DNA of 64,000 nucleotides from Viola odorata (Eukaryota; Streptophyta; Magnoliopsida; Malpighiales; Violaceae). Numbering within the stretch: the stretch's first letter is position 1; the number at the start of each line of letters is the position of its first letter. The notes under the pieces were generated by a model. That model searched no databases and had not been told where the DNA came from. It saw nothing but the letters and a program-made list of their open reading frames with translations. Positions 21,998-33,135 of this stretch are shown piece by piece. The position numbers and the translations under genes are program-made. The stretch is from contig OY829543.1 of assembly GCA_963691705.1 (NCBI GenBank), forward strand, positions 30,155,523 to 30,219,522, read 5' to 3'.

Positions 21998-23214
21998 TGA
22001 TCGCCTATCGAGAGCGTCAAAAATAGTTGTATGAATGTATGTGAAATAGGGGAAAAATTACAACTTACTCTACCCACAATGGGCTTATAGATAGAGGTAA
22101 GAATATCGTCCACAGAGACCTCTAGAATTTCGTAGTTCTGGTTTTAACTTCCTCGTCACTGAATTGGTTGGTTGGTTCTGAAACTAAAACAAGAAAATAT
22201 CAGTTAAATAATAAAATAATCTTGGTCAAGGTACTATGGTCACTGGATTGTGGTCAATCTTGGCCAAGCTGAAATATCTGGGTGGAAAACTCAAGGATAA
22301 GAATTCTTGGTTGGGGGACTTCTGGGAGCTGTGTTCTTATGCTTCGGTCATTGGTTCAATGTTGTTCATCTTCATCTCCATAGCGCTACTATGACAACGC
22401 CTAATTCAAGTTTACCTTCGGTTGTCAGTCGAAGCCCACAGTTGTCAGTCGGGTCTGAATTATATTATTCATTCAACTAGGACTTCCAAGCTAAAATTTG
22501 AGTCGTCAATTCTAAACTTTAACATGGAAGTAATTTGTTAAACTAGAAAATAAATAATTATAGAGATAAAGATTATTAAGAATACTTAGACCTCATGATG
22601 CATAAGAACTCTGCTCAATCAGCCCTGACCAAGAATGATAATGTTATAGCCGAACATAATCATGGAGAAAATAGAATTTTATTAATCACAAAAGGGGAAT
22701 AAATCTGTAATTTCCGAATTGGAAAAATACAGAGCAATTTTGTTGTGAATAGAGGAGGAAGAAGAGAAGGAGTCCTATCCTAAGTGGCCTCTTGGAGCTT
22801 TTAAAGCTGCTGCCCAAGCTGTCCTATTCTAACTCCAACTCTTGTTCAAATTCAAACCTAAATAAAATATTTGATTGTTTGTTCAAATGAGGATAATCCA
22901 TTAAAGGATTTGATCTTGGATCACGTCTCCTCATCTCCAGCTGCCTCCAGCTATCAACCAAAGTTTTCAATCCCGTCACTCCTAATGCAGCACGTCTCTT
23001 CGGCTATCTTGGCCAAGACTGCGGTTTGTCTGTCTTGACCAAGCCTGCGACCAAGACTGGTGAGATTCTGATTTTTGCTCCAGAGATAGCTTTTCTCCAT
23101 TTTCTCTACCTCCAATCATGATCTACAAAAGCAAGGGAAATGATGGAAATTAAATAGCTTTACTGTCCAAATTAAAGATATTTAGATAGTAAAAACATGA
23201 GAAATAAATGGTCA
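21998..23214 (-). repeat. 3' LTR of the Athila element (1217 bp)
   Basis: It is a clear homologue of 28376-29683, for example the shared block with GGTTGTCAGTCG and the block with ACTCTGCTCAATCAGCCCTG. It lacks about 90 bases present in the other LTR near 28486-28550, which explains the length difference. Confidence 0.9.
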
Positions 23215-23256
23215 ATAAAATTCCCCCACACTTAAACCATGCTTGCCCTCAAGCAT
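23215..23256 (-). promoter_or_regulatory. Athila polypurine tract with adjacent stem-loop
   Basis: On the minus strand AAGTGTGGGGGAATTTTAT directly precedes the 3' LTR. Just upstream on that strand is a hairpin with arms ATGCTTG/CAAGCAT and a 4-nt loop (23239-23256). Confidence 0.8.
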
Positions 23257-23414
23257 ACTGACTCAAGACACAACGACACTAAGCAAAACACACAGAAAAG
23301 GCAAAATCAAAGAATACTTGCAAGTAAACTGGTTATCTCATCACATAGAGTGCTTTAAACGATTCAACTTATAACTCCAAATCCTTACTATTGAGGCCTA
23401 ACCAATACTCCAAG

Positions 23415-24586
23415 TAGGGTTGTTCATCGGTTAACCGAAACCGAAACCGATAACTGAAGTTTCAGTTTCGGTTAACCGAACATCATAAAATCTAAAACCG
23501 AAACCGAACCGAAGTTTTAGTAACCGAAAACCAAAAACCGAAATTTAGAACGGTTCGGTTTTCGGAAAACCGAACTTTCGAAATTTACAACCTGTTTTTT
23601 TTCCTGCACACTCCAAAGTCCAAAATAATTATACAATCCATTCCTTCCTGCACACCAAAATTCCAAATAATTATACAATCCATTCCCTGCACTGCACACT
23701 CCAAGTAATTATACAATCCAAGATTCCAAATTCATCTCTGCCAAATCCAAAATCCTCTACCAATTAAATCCAATTCCAAGCTCTGCCCAATTAAATCAAA
23801 AAACTAACTCTACCAAAATAAATAAAAAAACATCCTGCCAAATTAAATAAAAAACAATCTCTACAAAAAAAATCAATCAAAACCAAAAACCCATCAAACT
23901 CACCATCTCCGGTGACACCCAAACCGATTCATCACCGCCGGACAACCTCACCGCCGGCCATCCTCCATCACACACCCAAACCCATCAACCCCAAAAAAAT
24001 GAAAAAAAGAAAGAAAGGAAGAACCGAAGAAAGAGATAAGGAAAGTGCAGATCTGAGAGGAGTGACCGGCGTTAGGAGGAGCGACGGTGGGTGGAAGAGA
24101 AGCGGCATGAGAGAGGAGCAGATCGAGGGAGAAAGGAGCAGATCCAGGGAGAGAGGAGCAGATCGACGGAGCAGATCGAGGGACTGAGCGAGAGGGAGAG
24201 AGGAGGCGGTGGGTGGGTGGAGGAGGCGGTGGCCGGTGGGTGGTGGAGGAGGCAAGGCAAGTCGGGAGTTGGAGATTGGAGAGTGAAGAGAGAGTGAGGA
24301 GAAGAGGATTCGGGAGTGGGAGAGAGAAGTGAGATGTGGATTTAGGAAATTAGGAATTAGGATGAGGGAATGGCAATTTTTTTAAAAAAAGGTCTTATAT
24401 AGTGTGTGCAAAAGTTCGGTTAGTTCGGTTAACCGAACTTTTGCGATTAAATTCCGAAACCGAACCGTATTAAATTTCGGTTTTTGACTAACCGAAACCG
24501 AAATAACCGAAACCGAAATAACCGAACCTAACAAGCGAAAATTTCAGTTTCGGATTTCGATTATTGCTAACCGTTGAACAACCCTA
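23415..24586. mobile_element. Non-autonomous hAT-like transposon inside the Athila element
   Basis: The ends are TAGGGTTGTTCATCGG and the complement of GTTGAACAACCCTA, bounded by an exact 8-bp duplication ACTCCAAG (23407-23414 and 24587-24594). Subterminal regions on both sides carry many CCGAAACCGAA and CGGTTAACCG motifs. The 1172-bp body has no transposase. Its centre (23900-24330) is GC- and purine-rich with open frames of low complexity, possibly captured leader sequence of a host gene, which I cannot identify. Confidence 0.82.
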
Positions 24587-25312
24587 ACTCCAAGCATCCA
24601 AGCTCACATAAACTCAAATTCAGGTGCTCCATGACAGAATCATGCAAACTGAAACAGAACAACAAATGTTTCCTTTACATTCCTATTAATTCACTAACTG
24701 CCTTTTTTCTTATTTTTGCCCATTTATTATACCTAGTTTCCTGAATATTTTCGCTTAGTGATGCAAAAACGTCAAGGCAAATTTTGTTAATTCAGCTTGG
24801 CTGGTTTTATTCAGAAATAGTTCTATGGATATTTCCACTTGATGAGGCAAAAATACCAGAGCATTGCAAGCACAAATTTTTCAGGGCTCATAATTTCTTT
24901 CTTTTTTAGCAGTTCTCATAAATCAAAGGGGTTTTTCAAGAAAACAGAGGTGAATGCTCCATTTGCAATTTCTGGTGTTAAGCACTAGAACCTTAGGTTT
25001 ATGCAAAAAATGGATGTTTAAAGAGTAACAGGAATGTACTCTTGCAGGCATTGGTTATGTTAACCCAATTAATTGCCCTAATAGTATGGTATAGAGTCAA
25101 AAGTTGAAGCATTTTTACATCTTATGTGAGTGAGATGACAAGATTTCAAGCAGAGAGCATTCTGATTTTGAACATAACACACAATCTATCTAAAATCACA
25201 CAAAAAGTTAGAACAGAAAATCTTGGCCAGCACAAACTAAAAAAAAAAAAATCATGCATAAATCAATGTAGAAAGAAGAAGACTAAAATAGAAAAACACA
25301 TATATACATAGA

Positions 25313-25355
25313 AAAATCTCCCCCATACTTAAAAGACACATTGTCCTCAATGTGT
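25313..25355 (-). other. Second polypurine-tract-like motif with stem-loop in the Athila element
   Basis: On the minus strand AAGTATGGGGGAGATTTTTC follows a hairpin with arms ACACATTG/CAATGTGT and a 4-nt loop (25336-25355). The arrangement matches the terminal tract at 23215-23256, but both arms differ in sequence. It lies about 2.1 kb inside the element. Confidence 0.65.
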
Positions 25356-25689
25356 GTTGGAGATGAAAAGAAGAAAGAGAATAAAATAAAACAAAAAGAA
25401 AGAAACGACCTGGGGCAATCAACTGGAGGTGGAGGTCATGGAGGTGCTGGAAGGCGTTGATTTCTCGTTGCTGGTCAAGGAGGGCAGTGATCCAAGCTGG
25501 AGCAGAGGTAGTTACTGAAAGGGCTGCTTGGTCTGGTTCTGGAAAAGTGTCTTGGCCAAGACAACTGGCTAAGACTATTGCTGAGGTTAATTTTTTTCCT
25601 CTGATTTTGAATGCCTTCCTCGCATTGCAGCAACCCTGGAAACAAGTGTAAAGGATGTTGATCAACAAAATACCTCTGAACTTATTCAT

Positions 25690-26264
25690 GAAAAATTAAA
25701 AGGAGAAAGGAAATAAATGAAATAAAAACATGGGTTGCCTCCCATGTAGCGCCTTTGCTTATTGACTTGGGCTCGACATTGCCACAATTTCTCATCAAGA
25801 AAATTTTCCAAATTTGCTCCATGCTTTAAGCTTGACATGACCTTTGGGTGACACTCCCTTGACAACCCCTAAAGGTATAAATTGAAATGGATCGGGAGGC
25901 TGGTCAAGATTTGGTTGTTCCTGCATCATAAATGGTGAGTTTTGGCTACTGTGATCAGTAGGAAACTTGAGAAGAGGGTCAGTCCAATTCATGATTTTGG
26001 GAGGTGTTGTTTCATCCACAACTTCTTTTGGTAGAGTCGAATCTTGGTCAAGAAGGTGGTCTGGAAAATTTTTAAGCTCAATTCCTGATGTTGCACACTT
26101 GAAGGTAGAATGTTAGGATAAACTTTTGGTAATTCATGGCTGTTAGAAATATCAGTATTTAGTTCAAAAAATTTAAGATCAGAAACAACATCTTGCACTT
26201 CATCATTAACCACAAATCCTTCCATTTTTTTCACCCAAAATTCCCCTGTTAAGAGCATAATCAA
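25690..26264 (-). pseudogene. Degenerate tail of Athila protease/pol region
   Basis: Minus-strand pieces continue after the protease in broken frames: MIMLLTGEFWVKKMEGFVV (26264 down), then PPDPFQFIPLGVV and KLKAWSKFGKFS (to about 25795), and RRYMGGNPC at about 25745-25720, a phrase that recurs near the 3' end of Athila coding regions. The last phrase overlaps a DNA hairpin ACATGGG/CCCATGT. RT, RNase H and integrase, which should lie between, are gone. A further minus-strand frame at 25252-25689 matches nothing I recognise. Confidence 0.5.
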
Positions 26265-26940
26265 GAGAGTTGGTTACATTCAATTCATGACTCTCATCAG
26301 CAACATGTCCAAGGTTGTCCCTAAGGTTAACATTATGGGTCTCATTTTTATTGGTGTCATACATGTTAAACTTTATTGTTATCCCACAATATTTTAAGAT
26401 AAGACTTCCATGATACACATCAATTTTAGCTCTTGTTGTTCTTAGGAAAGGTCTTCCTAACAACACATCCGTCAATGAAGCAGAACTGTTCATCTCAACT
26501 ATGTAAAAATCCACGGGATAAATAAAATCATTTACCCGCACCAATACATTTTCCATAATACCCTTGGGGAATTTAACAAATCCATCAGCAAGTTGAATTG
26601 CTACACTAGTTTGTTTCAGGGTACCAATGTTCAATTTTTTATATTTAGAAAAAGACATTACATTGATACCTGCTCCCAAGTCGCATAAAGCTTTTTCCAC
26701 TTGTTGGTTACCTATTTTGCATGGAATTGTGAAAGTTCCTTGATCCTTGCATTTTTCTAGAAGTTTTGCCTGTAGGATTGCAGATACATTCTGAGTCACG
26801 TTTATTCTCCCAGCTCCTGCAAGTTTCTTCCTACTGCTGCACAATTTTTTAAGGTATTTAGCATAACTAGGAATTTTAGCAATTAAATCAAGCATAGGCA
26901 TATTAACTGCTATTTTCCTAAAAATACTCAGAAATTCCAT
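26206..26940 (-). CDS. Athila retropepsin-type aspartic protease region
   Basis: An uninterrupted 244-codon frame encodes the protease that would process the Athila Gag-Pol. The active-site strand reads ALCDLGAGINVMS, with DLGA in place of DSGA, as is common in Athila. The flap region follows (VAIQLADGFVKFPKG), and the C-terminal strand is LLGRPFLRTTRAKIDV. Upstream residues (SYAKYLKKLCSSRKKL) belong to the Gag-protease linker normal for this lineage. In a working element this would be part of a larger polyprotein, so the Met at the start is internal. Gag before it and pol after it are broken, so the frame is probably a non-functional remnant. Confidence 0.82.
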   Translation of the reverse strand: MEFLSIFRKIAVNMPMLDLIAKIPSYAKYLKKLCSSRKKLAGAGRINVTQNVSAILQAKLLEKCKDQGTFTIPCKIGNQQVEKALCDLGAGINVMSFSKYKKLNIGTLKQTSVAIQLADGFVKFPKGIMENVLVRVNDFIYPVDFYIVEMNSSASLTDVLLGRPFLRTTRAKIDVYHGSLILKYCGITIKFNMYDTNKNETHNVNLRDNLGHVADESHELNVTNSLDYALNRGILGEKNGRICG

Positions 26941-26989
26941 CTCCTCTTTTTCCTTTTTGTTCTTTTTTTATAGGGTCTGGGAGGAAAAG

Positions 26990-28247
26990 GGGGTGGAGTT
27001 TCTATCTCTTCTTGCTGAATTATGACTTTGTTATTTATCTTGGCCTCGGGCTTGGCCAAGACTTCTTCTATCTAGATTTCCTCATCTTCCTCATGTTCTT
27101 CCTCATCACGGAACTGCTTAATCTCTTTGTCAGCTCTTGCCCCTTCCTTCTCTAGCAGAGCACTTACACTCCTGAGATGGATAGCACTCACATTGTGCAT
27201 GGGGCAATCTGCTTTGGTCAGGCTGCTGTTTTTGTGACAATTGGCCAATCTGCTTCTGCATCTCCATCAACGTTGACTGGGTAGCTTGCATAATTTTTTG
27301 CAAGGTCTCTTCTATTGGTACTCCAGTAATTTTTAGAGGTTGAGGTGTAGGTAGCAATTGAGGTACATGGGCCTAGTTTTGAGGAGGTCTTGGTACAAAA
27401 TATTGGAAGTTTATGGGGGTCTGCTGAGGTTGGCCAAGCTGATTTTGCTGGAGTGCACATATTCCACATACCATGGCTACTGTTCAGGGGTTGTCGCTTG
27501 TAATAGCACACCTGTAGAGATATTATGAAGCATATTAGATATTCTAGTTAATTTATGCTCAATATTAATTGAATTTAAATTAGAAGGGATAGAATTTCTC
27601 TCTACGGAGGCATAATTTTGGCAATTATCTGCCATTGTTTGGAGTAATAGCTTGGCCCGGGTGGGAGTGAGATCCTGAAGAGCTCCTCCAGCTGCGACAT
27701 CTACTCACTCTTTGTCGTTCTGGCACATTCCATCATAAAAATATTGGACCAAGTTTTGGTCCGTCACTCCATGTGTCGGGCAAACGTCTTGCAAATCCAG
27801 AAATCTTTGATGGTACTCACTAAGGCTTTCATTACCTCACTGCTGGACTGAAACTAAGTTCTTTCTGGCTGCTCCTGCTTTGGTTGCATTCTAGTATTTA
27901 TTGAGAAAAACTGAGGACATCTCAACCCATGTGGTTATGGTATTATAGGGTAGGCTATAGAACTAGTTTTTGGTTGAGTCCATTAGGGACCATGGGAATG
28001 CTTTTAATTTGGCTCTTTCAATGGAAATAGTGGTTGGTTTCAAGGTGTCACATTGAAGGTGAAGGTTTCTTAGATGGTTGTATGGATTTTCGTTTGAATA
28101 GCCATGGAATTTGGTGAGGTTGGCTATTATATTAGTTTTAATGGACCAATCATTTACAATTAGGGGTAACTGGATGCAAGACTAGGTTTCTTGTTCTGCC
28201 CCTCTATTCAATTCCCTCATGGTTCTTTCCTGTTGATTTTCCTCCAT
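26990..28247 (-). pseudogene. Degenerate Athila gag
   Basis: The minus strand reads MEENQQERTMRELNRG at 28247, then capsid phrases typical of Athila Gag: LTKFHGYSNENPYNHLRNL, AKLKAFPWSLMDSTK, ESLSEYHQRFLDLQDVCPTH and LVQYFYDGM. It is interrupted by several stop codons and at least one frameshift. A Lys/Glu-rich linker leads towards the protease near 27000. The start is placed at the first Met downstream of the primer site that opens the homologous frame. Confidence 0.75.
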
Positions 28248-28352
28248 GGCTGGAATCTGATATCTGTCTGGCTTGGCCAAGATCGCTGTGGAAGTTGATT
28301 AATTTCTGCAAAAACAAAAATAAAAATAAAAACTACAAAACACCGTTAGAAG

Positions 28353-28370
28353 TCCCTAGCAACGGCGCCA
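28353..28370 (-). promoter_or_regulatory. Primer binding site of the Athila element
   Basis: The minus strand reads TGGCGCCGTTGCTAGGG, close to the tRNA-Asp-complementary site known from Athila elements, five bases inside the 5' LTR. Confidence 0.82.
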
Positions 28371-28375
28371 AAATT

Positions 28376-29683
28376 TGATCGCATGTCGAGAGGTTCAAAA
28401 ATAGTTGTATGAATGTATGTGAAATAGGGAGAAAATTACACCTTACTCTACCCACAATGGGCTTGTAGAAACTAGCGGACTGATCACTAAATAGATACAA
28501 ATAGGTGCAAATTTTGACATCATCACAGCGTACTTGCTTTAGGACAGCGTAAGAGGATCGTCTACAGAGACCTCTAGGATTTCGTAGTTCTGGTTTTAAT
28601 TTCCTCCTCACTGAATTGGTTGGCTGGTTCTGAAACTAAAACAAGAAAATAACAGTAAAATAATCTTGGTCAAGGTACTATGGTCACGGGATTGTGGTCA
28701 ATCTTGGCCAAGCTGAAATATCTGGGTAGAAAACTCAACGATAAGAATTGTTGGTCAGGGCACTTCTGAGATCTGTGTTCTTATGCTTCGGTCATTGGTT
28801 CAATGTTGTTTATCTTCATCTCCATAGCGCTGCTATGACAATGCCTAATTCAAGTTTACCTTCGGTTGTCAGTCGAGGCCCACGGTTGTCAGTCGGGACT
28901 GAATTATATTATTCATTCAATTAGGACTTCCAAGCTAAATTTGAGTCGTCAATTCTAAACTTTAACAAGGAAGTAATTTGTTAAACTAGAAAATAAATAA
29001 TTATAGAGATAAAGATTATTAAGAATACTTAGACCTCGCGATGCATAAGAACTCTGCTCAATCAGCCCTGACCAAGAATGATGATGTTCTAGCTGAACAT
29101 AATCATGGAGAAAATAGAATTTTATTAATCATAAAAGGGGAATAAATCTGTAATTTTCGAATTGGAAAAATACAAAGCAATTTTGTTGTGAATAGAGGAG
29201 GAAGAGAAGGAGTCCCATCCTAAGTGGCCTCTTGCAGCTTTTAAAGATGCTGCCCAAGCTGTCCTATTCTAACTCCAACTCTTGTTCAAATTACAAATTA
29301 CAAATTTAAATTGTTCAAATTCAAAACTAAATAAAATATTTGATTGTTTGTTCAAATAAGGATAATCCATTAAAGGATTTGATCTTAGATCACATCTCCT
29401 CATCTCTAGCTGCCTCCAGCTGTCAACCAAAGTTGTCAATCTCGTCACTCCTAATGCAGCACGTCTCTTCGGCTATCTTGGCCAAGACTGCGGTTTGTCT
29501 GTCTTGGCCAAGCCTGCGACCAAGACTAGTGAGATTCTGATTTTCGCTCCAAAGATAGCTTTTCCCCATTTTCTCTGCCTCCAATCATGATCTACAAAAG
29601 TAAGGGAAATGATGGAAAATAAATAGCTGTACTGTCTAAATTAAAGATATTTAGATAGTAAAAACATGAGAAATAAATGGTCA
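28376..29683 (-). repeat. 5' LTR of the Athila element (1308 bp)
   Basis: Pairs with 21998-23214. It carries an extra segment around 28486-28550 absent from the other LTR, so the two have had time to diverge by indels as well as substitutions. Confidence 0.9.
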
Positions 29684-29697
29684 ATCAATTATGAAAA

Positions 29698-30113
29698 ATT
29701 AATTTTAGTGCTATTAACTAAAAAATGTTCACTATTTCTAATTTTATTTGCGTTATGCTAATTAATTAAAAAGTAAATTTTAATTTTTTATAAATAACAA
29801 ATAGAATAACATTAATATATGCATGTTAACAAATATTTAAATTTAAATTAATAAATTGAATTAATATAAATGAAATGCTGCATAAAAAAAATAACACTAG
29901 TTTCGACGGGCTAAATACATTAAAAAAGATAGAGGGTTTCGACTGGCATATGTCACAAACCGCATCCTTAACGTTTTTGCCCATCGAAAAGTTACGCATT
30001 GCGACAACCTTCATACCGATGAGACGCTCGTCGAAAACCTTTTTTTTATTTTCGATGGGATTTGAGATTTACCTATGAGTCTAGCCCGTCGGTAAATCTT
30101 TTTTTTTATAGTG
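29698..30113 (+). repeat. CACTA right terminal region and direct-repeat copy 2
   Basis: 29698-29905 repeats 18950-19260 in the same orientation. The remainder has CGACGGG-type motifs (TTTCGACGGGC, TAGCCCGTCGGTAAA) and ends TTTTATAGTG. Confidence 0.65.
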
Positions 30114-30179
30114 TTGTAGATCAAGTTATCGAAAATAAAGACTCGTTTCGGTTATTGAATTTAATCATCATTATGTAAG
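30114..30179 (+). repeat. 3' LTR of copia element H, middle piece
   Basis: A 66-base island between the CACTA end and solo LTR G. Its last five bases GTAAG are the left target duplication of G. Assignment to H is by position. Confidence 0.5.
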
Positions 30180-30376
30180 TGTCGCACCCCCTTATTGGAT
30201 TTTTCCTAATGCGACGCGGTTTGGGATGAAATTGGACTCATCTCAGATAATGCAATGAAGTCGCCACCCTATTTTTGTTTCTAGGTTTATGGAACCTAAA
30301 GTCATGGCATAAAAAATAAAAGTTAAGGCAAAATGGGTCTGAACCTAAGAACAATGGTTCGGGGTCGTATTATGGA

Positions 30377-30401
30377 CTCGGGAAGGTGTTAGGCACCCGA
30401 G
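30377..30401 (-). other. Conserved hairpin of solo Tat LTR G
   Basis: Third copy, reversed, of the CTCGGG/CCCGAG block found in LTRs A and B. Confidence 0.7.
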
Positions 30402-30474
30402 TCACATCCTAAAAAGGGTAGTGGATAAAAAAAGGTGTTTGAAAATTATGTTTGAAAAATAAATGTGATCATGC

Positions 30475-31451
30475 TGATGCGAACACACGCATCGATGTGC
30501 CCTTACCACCAGCTGGTCCTATGACACGTGCACGAGCTAGAAAGCTTCAAGATAAATTGTCATCTCTCATTCACAAGGAGATGGAGTGTGAGATGACCAG
30601 TGAGGACGTTGCACTATGAGAGAGGACACCACGCATGGTGAATCTCCTCACCTTCACCGTGTGTGACGGTGATTCTGCCCAGCATCAGAACAACACGTAG
30701 ATGGAGCGCTTTTGCCCATCTATTGAGTTCGACATATACTACATCATGTCAGGGAGTGTGTGTCCAAAAATCAGCAAGAACGCCCGAGGCGTTTAGGAGA
30801 TACGTCAAACCCTAGTTTGGGGTGCGGAAGGCGCGAGTCCTAGCGGCGCGAGGATTCCTTGTCCGCGCGTGCTAGGGTTTCTTGTCCGAGAAGCGGCGGC
30901 TGGTCCTAAAGTGAGCTGGCGTTTCCTTGTCTTATTTTGGGGAAAATAAACTTGCCTTTTATTTACTTTCCTTAATTAATTAATTAGACAATTTAGTTGA
31001 TTGATTAATTAAGTTATTTACCTTATTTAGAAACTTCTATTTTGGTTCCGATTAGGTTTTGCTTGTAAAATATTATATAAGGAGCGGCTGGCCTCCTTAT
31101 TTCAGGGGCTTTTATTTGACAATACGGAACCTTTGTTTCTTCAATATTTGCCCACTGTTCAAGTGCTGAACACTTGTTCTTCTTGAGTTCGCAATACTTG
31201 AGTCGTATACAAGTAAATTCTGGAATTGCATCATTGTGTCTTTTGTCTTAGTGCGATTCTCACAATCGTTGGGTTTAGTCCTAAGAATCTGATACAAGAT
31301 CCTTGACGTGAAATCGACTAGAACTCTTAGCATTCAGTTGGCGAGGTAGTCTACGTTCGCACGAGTCAAGTTCTCTATTCCGCATTGAAATCCTTCTTTG
31401 AACAACGATCAGATTTGGTGCTACGCATCCTAAGCAACTAGGATCATATCA
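30475..31451 (+). repeat. 5' LTR of element D (977 bp)
   Basis: It starts TGATGCGAACACACGC and ends GGATCATATCA. TATATAAGG at 31073-31081 is a likely TATA box. The first 226 bases correspond to the last part of the pol frame. In this LTR copy that frame has an extra TGA (CGA in the 3' copy), a CpG-type change. Confidence 0.92.
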
Positions 31452-31452
31452 G

Positions 31453-31470
31453 TTGGTAGCGGAGCTTAAG
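31453..31470 (+). promoter_or_regulatory. Primer binding site of element D
   Basis: TTGGTAGCGGAGCTTAAGG follows the LTR by one base. It resembles the initiator tRNA-Met site TGGTATCAGAGC of plant gypsy elements, with differences. E and F have the same site at 34044 and 54498. Confidence 0.65.
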
Positions 31471-31484
31471 GTGTTCAAAGATTG

Positions 31485-32360
31485 GTAAGTATCTTTAATA
31501 GTGTTCTTTGTTTTCATTGCTGAAATCGGTATTCCCTTCTACTCCATTCAAAACCGATTTCTTTGCTGTGCTTGGTTCGTATATGTGCAATTTTTCTGTC
31601 AAGTCGAAATCGAATTTATATACATAGCTATTGAAGTTAGTTTTTGGTTAGAAAGGTCTCGTTGGAAAGCTACACCTGTTAGGTTTCCAAATCAAAAAGC
31701 ATTAAGTGATTCGGACATCGGAGTCAAAAGCTGCACCCGATTTACTAAATTGTGTTTCTGCCAAATCCTGCACAATTTTCAGTTGCCGAAAGTGAATTGT
31801 AATATATAGCTATTGATATCCGTTTTGAGTGAAAAAGGATCTGTTAGAAAACTGTATCTGTGGGGCTTCTGAATCCAAAAGAATCAATCGATTCGGAGTT
31901 CAGAGTAAAGAGTAGTGATCAGAACACTAAACTGTGTTGATAGACAAAAAAAAAAAAAACAAAACGGATTGTTTAGTTTGAATCGAATTAAGTTGAAGGG
32001 TAATTGTGTTGGCAATCTGAATTGGGAATTGCATTTTATTTGAGTCCTTTCGAGTCGAATTGAGTTTTTTTTCTTTGATTCCTTGATATTGTCTTCTACT
32101 CCACTTGTTATTTGTTTAATTGATTGGTCTTGCATTTATTCAAATATCAAGTATCACCAATTGTTTCAAAACTAGTTGTCTTTGAGAGTTTTCTTGGCAG
32201 CCTTTCTTGATCTCTTGAGTCTCATTAACACTTGAACAATTGCAGGCAATTGAGTGATTTATTGGTGAGATTATTAGAGTGTTTAAACACGAGAGTAAAC
32301 ACGTGAGGGAGTGCTAGGTTAGTGCAATTTTACGCTTTCAATTCGTGTTGTGAATTTCAG
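31485..32360 (+). other. Predicted 5'-leader intron of element D
   Basis: Donor ATTG/GTAAGTATC follows the primer site, and acceptor GAATTTCAG/G lies 12 bases before the gag Met. E and F have equivalent introns of nearly equal length. Confidence 0.5.
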
Positions 32361-32372
32361 GAAAAAGATCAA

Positions 32373-33135
32373 ATGGCTCAAGAAGGGGTACAACAACCAG
32401 ATGTGCAGATCATGTTAGCGACCATCACGGAACAACTCAGGATGATGAATGAAAGGCAACTGACTGCCGATGTTAGGATGGCTCGTATGGAAGCTTTGGC
32501 CACCATAAACCCTATTCCTAGGGCAGTGGGTGAGCCAAGCGACGGTCATATCTCAGACATGTCCGATGAGGATGACAATGCACGTAGACAGCCCCAAGTT
32601 CCACTGGACGTCCCTATGAATCCTCAACGTGAACTTGCCTAAGTTCCTCCAAGGCGACTTGCTAGGCGCGCGCCACTGCCTCCACGTGCTGATCGGAATG
32701 ATGAGTCCGATGAGGGAGAGGGATGGATAAACGCTAGGGATGGTCAGCGAAGGGAGAGACGAGATGCACGAGTAGGAAGAAGAGATAGGGAGGATGACCG
32801 AGTAGATGCTAATATTAACAGCATCAAAATGAAAATACCTCCTTTCAAAGGCACTGATGACCCTGACGCCTTTTTGACATGGGAACGGAAGGTCGAGTCC
32901 ATTTTCTTATGCCATAATTATTCGGAGGGTAAGAAGGTCCAACTGGCAGCCGTAGAATTCAGTAGGTATGCCAGTCATTGGTGGGAGCAACTTAACCTAA
33001 AGCGAGCAGCCATGTATGGGGGTTTGATTGATAATTGGATTGAGATGAAACAAGTCATGAGGCAGCGGTTCGTTCCTGCTCATTTTCACTGTGAGCTTCA
33101 TCAACAGCTCCAAACCTTGAAGCAAGGCAGCAAGG
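32373..33135 (+). pseudogene. Element D gag, N-terminal part
   Basis: It starts MAQEGVQQPDVQIML. The conserved Gag core follows (KIPPFKGTDDPDAFLTWERK, FLCHNYSEGKKVQLAA, ASHWWEQL), then QRFVPAHFHCELHQQLQTLK. A TAA at 32640-32642 interrupts it where E has Leu. The frame ends at the insertion of E and resumes at 40734. The Met at 32373 is chosen because E starts at the same place and because it follows the predicted splice acceptor. Confidence 0.85.

Larger units (their letters stand above)
21998..29683 (-). mobile_element. Athila-lineage Ty3/gypsy element, reverse strand, pol-deleted
   Basis: Read on the minus strand: 5' LTR (29683-28376), a primer site matching the tRNA-Asp type used by Athila (28370-28353), degenerate gag, aspartic protease, a short pol tail, non-coding 3' region, polypurine tract (23233-23215) and 3' LTR (23214-21998). 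RT, RNase H and integrase are missing. Both LTRs begin, on the plus strand, TGATCGC and end GGTCA. The 5-bp flanks (ATTAT and ATCAA) do not match, so the ends may have been altered by recombination. It lies within the CACTA transposon and contains a later hAT-like insertion. Confidence 0.85.
17144..30113 (+). mobile_element. CACTA (En/Spm-type) DNA transposon, degenerate
   Basis: The left end is CACTACAAATAAC and the right end is TATAGTG, as in CACTA elements. Short CGACGGG/CCCGTCG subterminal repeats lie near both ends (17170-17410, 18090-18195, 29900-30100). A decayed TNPA/Ptta-type gene occupies 19456-21232. The main transposase (TNPD) is absent. The 3-bp flanks are TTT on the left and TTG on the right, so the target duplication is imperfect. 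About 8 kb of the length comes from a later solo LTR and a reverse-strand Athila element. It sits inside the copia H 3' LTR. Terminal inverted repeats are short and diverged, so exact ends carry some doubt. Confidence 0.75.

Noticed and set aside
23912..24297. Purine-rich open frames on both strands
   Set aside because: Simple composition inside the hAT-like element; no recognisable domain.
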